Below the pieces are notes generated by a model that was not told the DNA's origin, did not search any database, and worked only from the letters and a program-made list of their open reading frames with translations. A stretch of DNA of 64,000 bases, taken from contig NZ_HE978532.1 of the NCBI RefSeq assembly GCF_000311745.1, positions 62,001 through 126,000 on the forward strand, read 5' to 3'. Position 1 is the first letter of the stretch; each line of letters starts with the position of its first letter. Positions 48,600-57,745 of this stretch are shown here, piece after piece. The DNA is from Anaerococcus obesiensis ph10 (lineage in GTDB: Bacteria; Bacillota; Clostridia; Tissierellales; Peptoniphilaceae). A program made the position numbers and the translations under genes.

Positions 48600-49028
48600 T
48601 TATTTTACTACACCTTTTTTGAGGATTATGTTAGCATAAAGAGCTGTTTCGCCAGTGTGAACTACTGCAAAAGCCTCTTTTGCTCTTTCGTAGAATTTAA
48701 ATCTTTCTATATTTCCTATAGTATAATTTTCTTTAGATTCATCTAATACTTTTTTATAATCTTCCCATATTTCAGGCTTATAAGTATCGCCCGGAGTTAC
48801 TTCCATTAAGAAAACTTGTTCGTCTGAATAATCAGTATCAAGAGGGAAAAGAACTAATATAGATTTTAATAAATCCGTAACTCCGGTACTATCACATCTA
48901 ACAACTTTATCGTTAATTCTTTCAGATGGAAAATTTCCATCTGAAAGAACTATTTCATCACCATGTCCCATTTCATCTAGAACTTTTAAAAGCTCTGGTG
49001 AAATATTTTTTGGAATATTTTTTAGCAT
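48600..49028 (-). CDS. fucU: L-fucose mutarotase
   Basis: Interconverts alpha- and beta-L-fucose. The 142-residue FucU/RbsD-fold protein shows MLKNIPKNISPELLKVLDEMGHGDEIVLSDGNFP in its first 35 residues, the catalytic His in GHGDEI, and FAVVHTGETALYANIILKKGV at the end. Lies between fucI and the chimeric gene, ten bases after fucI. It speeds delivery of the right anomer to FucI after glycosidase release. Confidence 0.95.
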   Translation of the reverse strand: MLKNIPKNISPELLKVLDEMGHGDEIVLSDGNFPSERINDKVVRCDSTGVTDLLKSILVLFPLDTDYSDEQVFLMEVTPGDTYKPEIWEDYKKVLDESKENYTIGNIERFKFYERAKEAFAVVHTGETALYANIILKKGVVK

Positions 49029-49037
49029 TGCTTGCTC

Positions 49038-50822
49038 CTAACCTTTGTATAGTGGTCCAAAATATTCACAAGCTCTATAATCTACACTTTCAAGATCTTT
49101 TGTACCAAATCCATTAAATGTTTGTGGTCTAAATACATCTTTATCTTCAACGTTGTGTAATGAAACTGGAATTCTTAACATACTTGCTAAAGTTATGAAG
49201 TCTGCTCCTACGTGTCCATAAACTGTTGCCCCGTGATTTGCTCCCCAGTTTGCCATTACTTTATATACTGATTCAAATCCTTCCATGCCTAAACGTGGTG
49301 CAAACCATGTAGTTGGCCAGGTTCTATCTGTTCTATCTTCTAGAATTTGTGATTCTTTATCTGGAAGATTTACTGTATATCCTTCAGCAATTTGAATTGT
49401 TGGACCAACGCCTTCTACCATATTAACTCTTACCATAGTAACTGGCATTTCTGCATTTGTTCTAAAGTGTGATGAGAATCCGCCGCCTCTAAAATATTGG
49501 TGGTTTGCTTGACACCAATCTGTGTTATCAAGCATTGCTTTTATATCTTCATCTTTTAAATCCCAGAAATGTTTCATTATAGAATTTCCGTCATCATCTT
49601 TTGCAGCTCCTGTTGCATCTAAGCAAGTAGCTCCTGAATTTATTAAGTGGATAATTCCATCTTGACCTTTTCCTTCTAATTGATAGCCTGTAACTCTTTT
49701 AACAGAATCTTTTGACCAATATGTTCTAACATCTGAGAATATTGGAGCTCTGTTTGTTAAAAGTGTTCCAAACAACATTGCAACTCCATTTAATGTATCA
49801 TTTTCTGTTGCGAATGCTGTTGGAGCTTTTGGTCCATTCCAATCAAAAGTTGATGCCATAATTGATTCTGTAAAGTCAGCATTTGGTAACCAATCTGTCC
49901 ATTGTCTTTGACCTTGGAATCCTCCTGCTATAGCATTTTTACCTAGTGCTTCTTCTGACCAACCAATTTCTGCAAGCTTTGGATTTCCAAATAAAATATC
50001 TCTTACTATTAGGGCATGTTTTAAACAGAAATCCCATTCTTCTTCGTAAGGTACAACTTTTGATCTCATTAGATTTTCTTGTAACTCTAATGTTTCATTT
50101 ATATTAAATCCTTCTTTAATATATTCTTTTTGCCATTTTTTAGCTTTTTCAAATTCTTCATGATCATAAATTCCTAGTTTCATTCTTCTAAGAATTTCTG
50201 TCATGTCTACCCATTCAGTTCTCATTCCCAAATAATTTTGGAAGAAAAGTGCGTTTGCGTCAGAACCTGCTATACCCATAGAGATTGCACCAATATTTAC
50301 ATAAGCCTTATCTCTCATTTGTCCAACAGCGATAGCAGCTCTTGCAAATCTTAGAATTTTTTCTTTTACATCATCTGTAATTGAATTATCATCTGCTTCT
50401 TGAACTTCTGAGCCATAAATTGAAAATGCAGGAAGTCCTCTTTGTGCATAAGCTGACATTACAGCTGCAAGATAAACAGCTCCTGGTCTTTCAGTTGCGT
50501 TTAATCCCCAAACAGCTTTAAGTGTTTTTGGATCTAAATCCATTGTTTCTGTACCATAGCACCAGCAAGGTGTAACGCTTAAAGTTGCTACAACATTTTC
50601 TGTTGAAAATTGCTCAGCACATTGTTTACTTTCTGCAGAACCTCCTATTGTTGTATTTGAAATTACACATTCTACAGGTTCTCCATCAGCATATCTTAAA
50701 TTAGATTCGATTAATTCTTTTGCAAGATGTGCCATGTTCATTGTTTGTTCTTCAAGGCTTTCTCTAACTCCGCCCCATCTTCCGTCAATTATAGGTCTAA
50801 TACCAATTCTTGGATGTGTCAT
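49038..50822 (-). CDS. fucI: L-fucose isomerase
   Basis: Converts L-fucose to L-fuculose using manganese. A 594-residue full-length enzyme starting MTHPRIGIRPIIDGRWGGVRESLE. Metal-ligand regions are visible: AISMGIAGSDAN, FATENDTLNGV, FSDVRTYWS with the ligand Asp, and GATVYGHVGADFITLASML with the ligand His. Second gene of the fuc operon, 20 bases after fucK. L-fucose isomerases also accept D-arabinose. Confidence 0.97.
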   Translation of the reverse strand: MTHPRIGIRPIIDGRWGGVRESLEEQTMNMAHLAKELIESNLRYADGEPVECVISNTTIGGSAESKQCAEQFSTENVVATLSVTPCWCYGTETMDLDPKTLKAVWGLNATERPGAVYLAAVMSAYAQRGLPAFSIYGSEVQEADDNSITDDVKEKILRFARAAIAVGQMRDKAYVNIGAISMGIAGSDANALFFQNYLGMRTEWVDMTEILRRMKLGIYDHEEFEKAKKWQKEYIKEGFNINETLELQENLMRSKVVPYEEEWDFCLKHALIVRDILFGNPKLAEIGWSEEALGKNAIAGGFQGQRQWTDWLPNADFTESIMASTFDWNGPKAPTAFATENDTLNGVAMLFGTLLTNRAPIFSDVRTYWSKDSVKRVTGYQLEGKGQDGIIHLINSGATCLDATGAAKDDDGNSIMKHFWDLKDEDIKAMLDNTDWCQANHQYFRGGGFSSHFRTNAEMPVTMVRVNMVEGVGPTIQIAEGYTVNLPDKESQILEDRTDRTWPTTWFAPRLGMEGFESVYKVMANWGANHGATVYGHVGADFITLASMLRIPVSLHNVEDKDVFRPQTFNGFGTKDLESVDYRACEYFGPLYKG

Positions 50823-50842
50823 ATTATTTCCTTTCTTAATTT

Positions 50843-52258
50843 TTATTTTATAATAGGTAAATATTCAACCGTTTTAAAACCGTCAGTTACTATTTGCCTA
50901 ATATTTTCTTTTTCATTCATGTATTCTAATTGAGCTAAAATGTTTCCAACAGCCGTAGCTTCCTTTGGTCCTGCTATAACTTTAATTTTAAGTTTGTCGG
51001 CTATCATTTGACATAATACCTTGGATTGAGAGCCCCCACCCATTACATGAATTTTTGTAAATTTTTCACCTAAACAGCTTTCAATATTTTCAACAACTGA
51101 TTTGTAATTTTCAACTATGCTTTGATATATTATTTTGAAATAATCTGTTTTTTCTTTTATGACTTTATTTTCTTTTTCCTCAAAATACTTATCTAAATCA
51201 TAAATAAAATTATTAGATTCCTTAGTGAAAACTTCATAATCGACATCAATTATATATTCATCACTAATAGTGGAATTTTCTACAAGATTTGTTATTTCAT
51301 CAAAAGAAAACTTACTTTTATCTTTTTTTACTAGGTGATCTCTAAGCTTTTCTATTAAATATAAACCTGTTACATTTTTGAAAAACATATTTTTATTATC
51401 ATAACCGGTTTCATTTGTGAGCGAATAATTATAAGCTTGGTCTGTTAAAATCGGCTTATCATTACAACAACCAATCAAAGACCATGTTCCACTTGATAAA
51501 AACAAGCAATCCTCATTTGTATAAGATTCGGTAACATAAACAGCACTTGCTGTATCATGACTTGCAACAGAAATTACCTTTATGTCCAAATCTCTAAGAG
51601 AATCTATCAAGGAGTTTTTTGTACTTCCAATAACAATTTTATTATTAATTATCTCTGGCAATAAGTCCTCATTAAGACCTAAATCCTTAACTAATTTCCT
51701 ATTCCAATCACCAGCTTTTAGGTCAAACATTTGACTTGTTGAACAAATAGTTATCTCACCATATTTTTTGCCTGTAAGCAAATAATTTATAAGATCAGGT
51801 GTCATCAATAATTTATCTGCTTTTTCATAGAAATCATTATTTTCTATTTTTACAGTTTCTAATTGAAATAAGGTGTTAATACTCATTATTTGATTGCCAG
51901 TTTTTTTGAACAAGTCGCTGAAATCGATTTTCTCTTTCATTGATTTAAAGCCTATTTCACAAGATTCATCCCTATAAGATGTAGGGTTATAAATAAGAGA
52001 ACCAGCCTTATCAATTAATCCAAAATCTACTCCCCAAGTATCAACTCCAATAGTTTCAATTTCATCTTTGTATTCTAAAATTGTATTTTCTATTTTAGAA
52101 AGCATCCCTTCTAAATCCCACTGTTTTCTTCCATCAATATCTTTAATAACATGGTTAAATCTAATTACTTCTTCAGTTACAAGTTCTCCCATATCTATGT
52201 AGCCAAGAATTGCTCTAATAGAAGTAGCTCCCATATCTATGGCTAAAGATTTTTTCAT
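50843..52258 (-). CDS. fucK: L-fuculokinase (RhaB-like FGGY kinase)
   Basis: Phosphorylates L-fuculose to L-fuculose-1-phosphate. A 471-residue FGGY kinase: LAIDMGATSIRAILGYI, TIGVDTWGVDFGLID, SYRDESCE, SVASHDTASAVY, SSGTWSLIG and HVMGGGSQSKVLCQM. Its sequence is of rhamnulokinase type, as in many Firmicutes fucose operons, and the fucI/fucU/fucA context decides the substrate. First gene of the operon, ATG after GAGGAGGTGTAA, with its own operator-rich promoter. Confidence 0.88.
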   Translation of the reverse strand: MKKSLAIDMGATSIRAILGYIDMGELVTEEVIRFNHVIKDIDGRKQWDLEGMLSKIENTILEYKDEIETIGVDTWGVDFGLIDKAGSLIYNPTSYRDESCEIGFKSMKEKIDFSDLFKKTGNQIMSINTLFQLETVKIENNDFYEKADKLLMTPDLINYLLTGKKYGEITICSTSQMFDLKAGDWNRKLVKDLGLNEDLLPEIINNKIVIGSTKNSLIDSLRDLDIKVISVASHDTASAVYVTESYTNEDCLFLSSGTWSLIGCCNDKPILTDQAYNYSLTNETGYDNKNMFFKNVTGLYLIEKLRDHLVKKDKSKFSFDEITNLVENSTISDEYIIDVDYEVFTKESNNFIYDLDKYFEEKENKVIKEKTDYFKIIYQSIVENYKSVVENIESCLGEKFTKIHVMGGGSQSKVLCQMIADKLKIKVIAGPKEATAVGNILAQLEYMNEKENIRQIVTDGFKTVEYLPIIK

Positions 52259-52295
52259 TTACACCTCCTCATGATAATGTTTTCTTATCGCATGT

Positions 52296-52343
52296 ATGAT
52301 ATCATTTATATCAGCTTTTGTAAATATTGAAACAAATATTTAC
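52296..52343 (-). promoter_or_regulatory. fucK promoter with two inverted repeats
   Basis: TTTACA (52324-52319), a 17-base spacer and TATCAT (52301-52296) on the - strand. One inverted repeat, TGATAT-N5-ATATCA (52297-52313), covers the -10 box. A second, GTAAATATT-N6-AATATTTAC (52320-52343), covers the -35. They are candidate operators for the fucose regulator or catabolite control. The rest of 52344-52482 shows only A/T-rich DNA. Confidence 0.6.
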
Positions 52344-52482
52344 ATTAATTCAAAATAATTCAAATTAAATTTCAAAACCATTCATTGTTCCCACAATTAT
52401 AATTGCCTTTGCAACTATAAAATCATAATTTTTTCTAATTTAAAATATACCAAGCTTTCAGCACATGGAAATAAAGAACAAT

Positions 52483-52518
52483 AAAATGCCAGAGCTTATT
52501 CTTAAAGTTCTGGCATTT
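52483..52518 (-). terminator. Terminator of the GH29-NhaC operon
   Basis: AAATGCCAGA-N-TCTGGCATTT with a long loop and TTTTATT tail on the - strand, 35 bases after the transporter stop codon. Confidence 0.75.
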
Positions 52519-52550
52519 ATACAATAATATATTTTACTTAATTTTTTATA

Positions 52551-53972
52551 TTATATATTTTCAATTTCATCATAGAAACAATTCTTTCCTGTAATAGCCC
52601 ATATAATAGCAATAACAAAGTTTATAAAATGCATAAACATAAATGGAACATACTCAGCATATGGCACCCCTAATGTTGTTGACATGTAAATCCCTGTTGT
52701 TGTCCATGGTAAAAGTGGTTCAATCATAGTTCCAAAGTCTTCTATTGATCTACTCAAAACTTTTAATGGAATTTTCTGATCTCTATATTTTTGTTTAAAG
52801 GCATTTCCAACAATCATAGCTGTTGCGTACTGATTAGATGTTGTTCCATTAATAATCGCTGAAGAAATTTGGGATGCGATTATTGTTTTTGACCTTGTAT
52901 TTATATTTGTAAAGATTGAATCCATCAACACTTCCATTGTGTTAAGAACATTTATAGCACCTATAAAAATAAATACCCATATTGTGATCGTTACTGCATT
53001 AGTCATGCTGGCCATGCCGCCTCTGGTAAGTATCACTGATACGCTTTCCGGTATGTTATTTGACCAAGTTATCATGTCTATATTGAATCCATTGGTTAAG
53101 GTTTCATACATATTATCAAATGTAAAGTTTTGAACTGCTAGTCCTAATATACACGCAACAACTACTGATGATAGTGTCGCAACTAATGAAGGTTTTCTCA
53201 TTATAGAACCAACTAAGATTATTATAGGTGGTAGTAGTAATAGAATATTAAAATTAAATATGCTATCTAATGATAAAAGTATAGGTTCAACAAATGAAGA
53301 TGTATCCACGGACTTAACAGGATATACTATACCAATAATTAAATATATAATCGCTGATATAATTATTGAAGGGCCTGTAGTTCTCAACATAGAGCTAACA
53401 TGATCCCTAACATCTACACCTGCACCCATAGCAGCCATAATAGTTGTATCTGATATTGGTGACTGTTTATCTCCAAAATAACAACCACTTATTATTGCTG
53501 AAGCTAGTATGGCTTGATTGGCATTTATAGCACTTCCGATTGCTATCAAAACTATTCCTATTGTTCCAGCAGAGCCCCATGAGGTTCCTGTCAGTATAGA
53601 GAATAACGCACATAGGAATAAAGCAATAACATAAATTAAATTTGGATTTATTATTTTCAATCCATAATAAACTAACATAGGTATTGTTCCAGAAAACACC
53701 CAAGCGCCAACTAATAAACCGATAGCTAAAAGCATGTGTATAGCAGGTAATGCTTCTAGAGTTTTTTCTCCTACACTTTTTTGAATCTCCTCCCAACTAA
53801 TACCATTTATAAGCATAAAAAATATGGTTATAATGGAAGCAAATACGAATATCAATTCTAATGGCATAGAGGACTTATCTAGTGCTTGAGGTCTAATCAC
53901 CATACCATAAAGTATTAGTAACATTAATACAAAAAAAGGAAAAAGCGATTTAGATTTACTATTTTTTGTCAT
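52551..53972 (-). CDS. NhaC-family transporter
   Basis: A 473-residue membrane protein with about 11-12 helices of the NhaC/MleN type. Family features are LTGTSWGSAGTIGIVLIAIG (re-entrant region), SGCYFGDKQSPISDTTIMAA with its charged residues, and INGTTSNQYATAMIVGNAF. NhaC proteins exchange Na+ for H+, and relatives such as MleN couple Na+/H+ to malate/lactate. The gene starts 14 bases inside the GH29 gene, so they are translationally coupled. A role in sugar or fermentation-product exchange is therefore plausible; simple sodium export is the alternative. Confidence 0.88.
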   Translation of the reverse strand: MTKNSKSKSLFPFFVLMLLILYGMVIRPQALDKSSMPLELIFVFASIITIFFMLINGISWEEIQKSVGEKTLEALPAIHMLLAIGLLVGAWVFSGTIPMLVYYGLKIINPNLIYVIALFLCALFSILTGTSWGSAGTIGIVLIAIGSAINANQAILASAIISGCYFGDKQSPISDTTIMAAMGAGVDVRDHVSSMLRTTGPSIIISAIIYLIIGIVYPVKSVDTSSFVEPILLSLDSIFNFNILLLLPPIIILVGSIMRKPSLVATLSSVVVACILGLAVQNFTFDNMYETLTNGFNIDMITWSNNIPESVSVILTRGGMASMTNAVTITIWVFIFIGAINVLNTMEVLMDSIFTNINTRSKTIIASQISSAIINGTTSNQYATAMIVGNAFKQKYRDQKIPLKVLSRSIEDFGTMIEPLLPWTTTGIYMSTTLGVPYAEYVPFMFMHFINFVIAIIWAITGKNCFYDEIENI

Positions 53973-55323
53973 TTTCTACCTCCAATTTTAATACATACGT
54001 TTCAAAATCTATATTTTTTAGTAACAAGTTTTTATAAACATCTTCGGATGGAATATCTATACCTAACTCTTTTCCATGTTGTTCGAATTTAATTTCTTTA
54101 TCTAACCCTAAAATTTTAATGCTTTTAACTTTATAATCTTCTCCTAGTTTCACATTTATATGGTTATCAACATCAAATACGAACACATATATATTATTCT
54201 CTTTTACAGTTGAATCATAGTTTTTCACATAATCAAGACCTGATTTTGTTGAATATATACTCTCAGAATTTATATCCATCCATTTTCCAATTTGTTGTAA
54301 TCTCTCTTCTTGAATCTCAGGAATACGCCCATCTGCAGTAGGTCCAACATTCAAAAGAAAATTTCCACCTTTACTTATAACATCTACTAATATCTTTATT
54401 AAAGATTCAAAAGTGTTGTAACTGCTAGCATCTTCAGCCCTATTGTAGCCATAAGATTGACCTATACCCCTACTTTCCTCCCATGGATGATTAATAAATC
54501 CATCTACATCGTTATACTCAGTAGAATAATAGTCCCCATGGTTGCCAGGCATACCTTTAAAAAATCTGTCGTTTACAACAACTTCATCTTTGACTGGACT
54601 TTCATTATAAAGCCACGCTAAAAAATCTTTTGTCTGTGTATATTCCTCACTTAAATCCCATTCTCCTCCATCAGAAAAAATTAAAGTCGGGTGATAATTG
54701 TTTACTAATTCTTTTAATTGAGGTATAAGAATTTCATTCGGATAATCACCTTCATTAATGCCGTATTTATCAACATCTTTCTGAGGTATGAAATGTTCTC
54801 CATTTACCCTATGACTTCTATTTGTTTCCCATTCAATTATTGAATAATAAAGACCCATCTTGAGATTCTCTTTATCAAAAGAATTTTTCAAACTACCTAA
54901 TAAATCAATTTTAGGGCCAATGTCTGTTACTCTCCAATTTTTCTTATGTTGATTTTCTGTAGGCCACAAACAATAACCATCATGATGTTTACTAGTTACT
55001 ACAACATATCTGGCTCCTGCTGAGCGGAATAACTTAGCCCATTTGTCTGAATCAAATAGTTCAGCATTGAAACTTTTAGCAAAATCTCTATACTCGAAGT
55101 CTTCACCATAATGCTCTTTATGGAAATTTTTGTCATGATTTCTATATTTCCCATATACACTTGCATAATACCATTCGGCATATGATCCAAACAACGCATT
55201 CTCTAATCCCCTCCAACTAGGCACAGAATACACGCCCCAGTGAATAAAGATACCAAACTTATCATCACCAAACCATTTGGGTATTGGCCTTGAATCTAAG
55301 CTTTTCCATGAATTTTCATACAT
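53959..55323 (-). CDS. GH29 alpha-L-fucosidase (second copy, NhaC operon)
   Basis: A 454-residue cytoplasmic fucosidase without signal peptide, starting MYENSWKSLDSRPIPKWF. Motifs in order: FGIFIHWGVYSVPSW, SYAEWYYASVYG, VTSKHHDGYCLWP, MGLYYSIIEW, and LIFSDGGEWDL with the Asp nucleophile, then SKGGNFLLNVGPTADG. A 100-residue beta-sandwich tail follows. It is clearly paralogous to the PTS-operon copy. Its role would be to free L-fucose for FucI/FucK. Start at ATG 55323 after AAAGG. Confidence 0.92.
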   Translation of the reverse strand: MYENSWKSLDSRPIPKWFGDDKFGIFIHWGVYSVPSWRGLENALFGSYAEWYYASVYGKYRNHDKNFHKEHYGEDFEYRDFAKSFNAELFDSDKWAKLFRSAGARYVVVTSKHHDGYCLWPTENQHKKNWRVTDIGPKIDLLGSLKNSFDKENLKMGLYYSIIEWETNRSHRVNGEHFIPQKDVDKYGINEGDYPNEILIPQLKELVNNYHPTLIFSDGGEWDLSEEYTQTKDFLAWLYNESPVKDEVVVNDRFFKGMPGNHGDYYSTEYNDVDGFINHPWEESRGIGQSYGYNRAEDASSYNTFESLIKILVDVISKGGNFLLNVGPTADGRIPEIQEERLQQIGKWMDINSESIYSTKSGLDYVKNYDSTVKENNIYVFVFDVDNHINVKLGEDYKVKSIKILGLDKEIKFEQHGKELGIDIPSEDVYKNLLLKNIDFETYVLKLEVENDKK

Positions 55324-55375
55324 AATTATTAACCTTTCTAATCATTTAGTTATACAACATTATTTAAAGTAAATG

Positions 55376-55395
55376 GATTTTATTTAAATAAAATC
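55376..55395. promoter_or_regulatory. 20-bp perfect palindrome upstream of the GH29-NhaC operon
   Basis: GATTTTATTTAAATAAAATC is a perfect palindrome about 55 bases upstream of the GH29 start, in the 284-base region between the divergent fucosidase operon and regulator gene. Also in this region are several TTC-containing half-sites (ATCATTCG, ATCGTTCATG) and, for the regulator, TTGTGT-N18-TATAAT ending near 55583. Candidate operator; binder unknown. Confidence 0.45.
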
Positions 55396-55607
55396 TCTCA
55401 ATTATTAAAACTTTTATCAATCTCCTATAAAATATCCCTCCTTTATCTAGATATCGATTTCCTTGTATTTAAAATGATAACATACAAATGTAGATTTGTG
55501 AACATTGAATCCAATTTTGGTAATCATTCGTAAAAACCATTCAATTATTTCATTTGTGTTTAATATCGTTCATGTGTTATAATAAATTATACTTAAAAGG
55601 AGAAATT

Positions 55608-56367
55608 ATGATTCCAGACGAAAGAATGTATGAAATTCTTGGGATACTTAAAAAAAAGAATTTGTTAGTATACAAGAAATCTCAGAAAAATTATTTATTT
55701 CAATATCTACAGTTAGAAGAGATTTAATAAACTTAGAAAAATCCGGTGCCATATGTAGAGTCAGAGGCGGGGCATCTATTGTTAAAGAAAAAACCAAATT
55801 CAACCCAGCCATGTCAGGAGTAAGATTAACACTGTTGAAAAAAGAATCATAGCTGATTTGGCTGTTGATTTTATCAAAGAAGACATGTCGATTTTTATGG
55901 ATGCTTCGTCCACAGTTCAATCTTTGTGCCCAAAATTAGATAGGTTTAATAGACTTATAATCATTACAAACTCAGCCTTAATACCTTACACACTCAAGGA
56001 TAACAAGAACATTAACTTATATTGTTCAGGTGGGTTTTTAAACCCTAATTCACTTTATTTTATAGGCAGTGCTTCATCTAGGTTTATATCAGAGTTTTCC
56101 ACTGACCTTTATTTCCTATCATGTAAGTCTATTGATTTTGACAATATCTATGATGCTGACTATGAACAAATCCAGATAAAGAAAATTATGATAAAGAATT
56201 CAAAGAAGACTATTCTTTTGGTTGATTCTTCTAAGTTTGATGAAAGCTCGTTCATAAAGCTCTCTAGTTTGGGGGAAATTGATCATATTATTACCGATAA
56301 AAAACCTAATAATTTTGAAAAGTTTGATATGTATATTAGAGAAAAATTTATTTGGCCTGAAAATTAA
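55608..56367 (+). pseudogene. DeoR-family regulator, two frameshifts
   Basis: Three consecutive frames spell one DeoR-type repressor of about 255 residues. MIPDERMYEILGILKKK is followed in the second frame by Phe-Val-Ser-Ile-Gln-Glu-Ile-Ser then TVRRDLINLEKSGAICRVRGGA (winged helix). After a second shift come EKRIIADLAVDFIKEDMSIFMDASSTV and the sugar-phosphate-sensing domain to a stop at 56367. The first shift is at eight A residues (55650-55657, nine expected); the second is near 55815-55830. Both are single-base losses. It probably controlled the fuc genes and fucO. As written it makes only a 39-residue fragment, so fucose control may be lost. Confidence 0.85.
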
Positions 56368-56370
56368 AAA

Positions 56371-56399
56371 TTGACAAAAACGATATCCTAAATTATAAT
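56371..56399 (+). promoter_or_regulatory. fucO promoter
   Basis: TTGACA (56371-56376), 17-base spacer and TATAAT (56394-56399): a full consensus promoter. The spacer contains ACGATATCC, similar to the GATATC-containing sites near fucK and upstream of the DeoR gene, possibly a shared operator core. Confidence 0.8.
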
Positions 56400-56432
56400 G
56401 AACTAAAATAAACTATTTTAAAGGAGAAAATT

Positions 56433-57581
56433 ATGGGTTACAAATTTGTTTTGAACGAAACTAGCTATCATGGATACGGAGCTCTTGATGGCATAATAGA
56501 AGTTATTAATGACAAGGGATTTAAAAAAATAGCAATTTTTGTTGATTCTTTCTTAAAAGAAAACAATATCGCTAAAAAAGTTACCGACAAAATTGATGCA
56601 CTTGATGTAGAATATACTTTCTACACAGACATCAAACCAAATCCAACAATCAAAAATGTTCTTGGCGGACTTAAAGTTTTAAAAGATTTTGGTGCTGATG
56701 CAGTTATAGCTATTGGTGGCGGTTCTGTAATTGATTGTTCAAAAGCTGCTGCGATTATAAATACAAATCCTGAATTTGAAGATGTTAAAAGCCTTGAAGG
56801 TCTTGCTGAAACTAAAAATTCTGCAACTCCAATAATCGCTGTTCCTACTACAGCTGGTACAGCTGCTGAGGTTACAATTAATTATGTAATAACTGATGAA
56901 GAACTTGAAAGAAAAATGGTTTGCGTTGATCCTCATGACATTCCAATAGTTGCAGTAGTTGCTCCTGAAATGATGGAATCAATGCCAAAATCTCTTACAG
57001 CAGCAACAGGAATGGATGCATTAACTCACGCTATCGAAGGTTATATTACAAAAGGCGCAAATGATCTTTCAGATATGTTCCATATCAAAGCCATTGAATT
57101 AATAGCAAAATATCTTCCATTAGCTGTTAACAATGATAAAGAAGGAAGAGAAAAAATGGCTCTTGGTCAATACGTTGCTGGAATGGGATTCTCAAATGTT
57201 GGACTAGGTTTAGTTCACTCTATGGCTCACCCTCTTGGAGCAGTTTATGATACACCTCACGGAGTTGCAAATGCAATTATTCTTCCAAAAGTTATGGAAT
57301 TTAATGCTGAAGCAACTGGAGAAAGATACAAAGAAATTGCAAAAGCTATGGGTGTTAATGATGTTGACTCAATGAGCCAAGATGAATATAGAAAAGCTGC
57401 TGTAAAAGCTGTAAAAGATCTTGCAAAAGAAGTTGGTATACCTGAAAATCTAAAAGAAATCGTTGATGAAAAAGATTTAGATTTCTTAGCAAAATCTGCT
57501 TTTGAAGATGCTTGCTTGCCAGGAAATCCAAGAGATACAAATCAAGAAGAAATCAAAAACCTTTATAAAGAATTATTATAA
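56433..57581 (+). CDS. fucO: Lactaldehyde reductase/1,2-propanediol oxidoreductase
   Basis: Reduces L-lactaldehyde from FucA to (S)-1,2-propanediol, regenerating NAD during anaerobic fucose use. The 382-residue iron-dependent alcohol dehydrogenase shows AIGGGSVIDCSKAAA, VPTTAGTAAEVT, GMDALTHAIEGYITKGANDLSD with ligand Asp and His, and HSMAHPLGAVYDTPHGVANA with two ligand His. Full length, strong promoter and ribosome site (AAAGGAG). Divergent from the fuc operon but part of the same pathway. Confidence 0.93.
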   Translation: MGYKFVLNETSYHGYGALDGIIEVINDKGFKKIAIFVDSFLKENNIAKKVTDKIDALDVEYTFYTDIKPNPTIKNVLGGLKVLKDFGADAVIAIGGGSVIDCSKAAAIINTNPEFEDVKSLEGLAETKNSATPIIAVPTTAGTAAEVTINYVITDEELERKMVCVDPHDIPIVAVVAPEMMESMPKSLTAATGMDALTHAIEGYITKGANDLSDMFHIKAIELIAKYLPLAVNNDKEGREKMALGQYVAGMGFSNVGLGLVHSMAHPLGAVYDTPHGVANAIILPKVMEFNAEATGERYKEIAKAMGVNDVDSMSQDEYRKAAVKAVKDLAKEVGIPENLKEIVDEKDLDFLAKSAFEDACLPGNPRDTNQEEIKNLYKELL

Positions 57582-57601
57582 ATCCACATTTAAATAGTGC
57601 A

Positions 57602-57639
57602 AAAAATACCAAATTTACGAAACTAAATTTGGTATTTTT
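57602..57639 (+). terminator. Terminator of fucO
   Basis: AAAATACCAAATTTA-N6-TAAATTTGGTATTTTT, a 15-bp stem 20 bases after the stop codon. Confidence 0.88.
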
Positions 57640-57710
57640 ATTACTTATTAAATTTCTATTAACATAACATATAAAATTTTTACAAAATTCCTTAAATCAA
57701 AAATCAAACT

Positions 57711-57741
57711 AAAAAACACCAAAAATTATTTTGGTGTTTTT
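57711..57741 (-). terminator. Terminator of the lacto-N-biose operon
   Basis: AAAACACCAAAA and TTTTGGTGTTTT around a short loop directly downstream of the nucleotidyltransferase gene. Confidence 0.85.
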
Positions 57742-57745
57742 AAAT

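Noticed and set aside
53467-53796. 109-codon open frame overlapping the NhaC gene on the same strand
   Set aside because: It is an out-of-frame shadow of a complete NhaC-family protein with no ribosome site.
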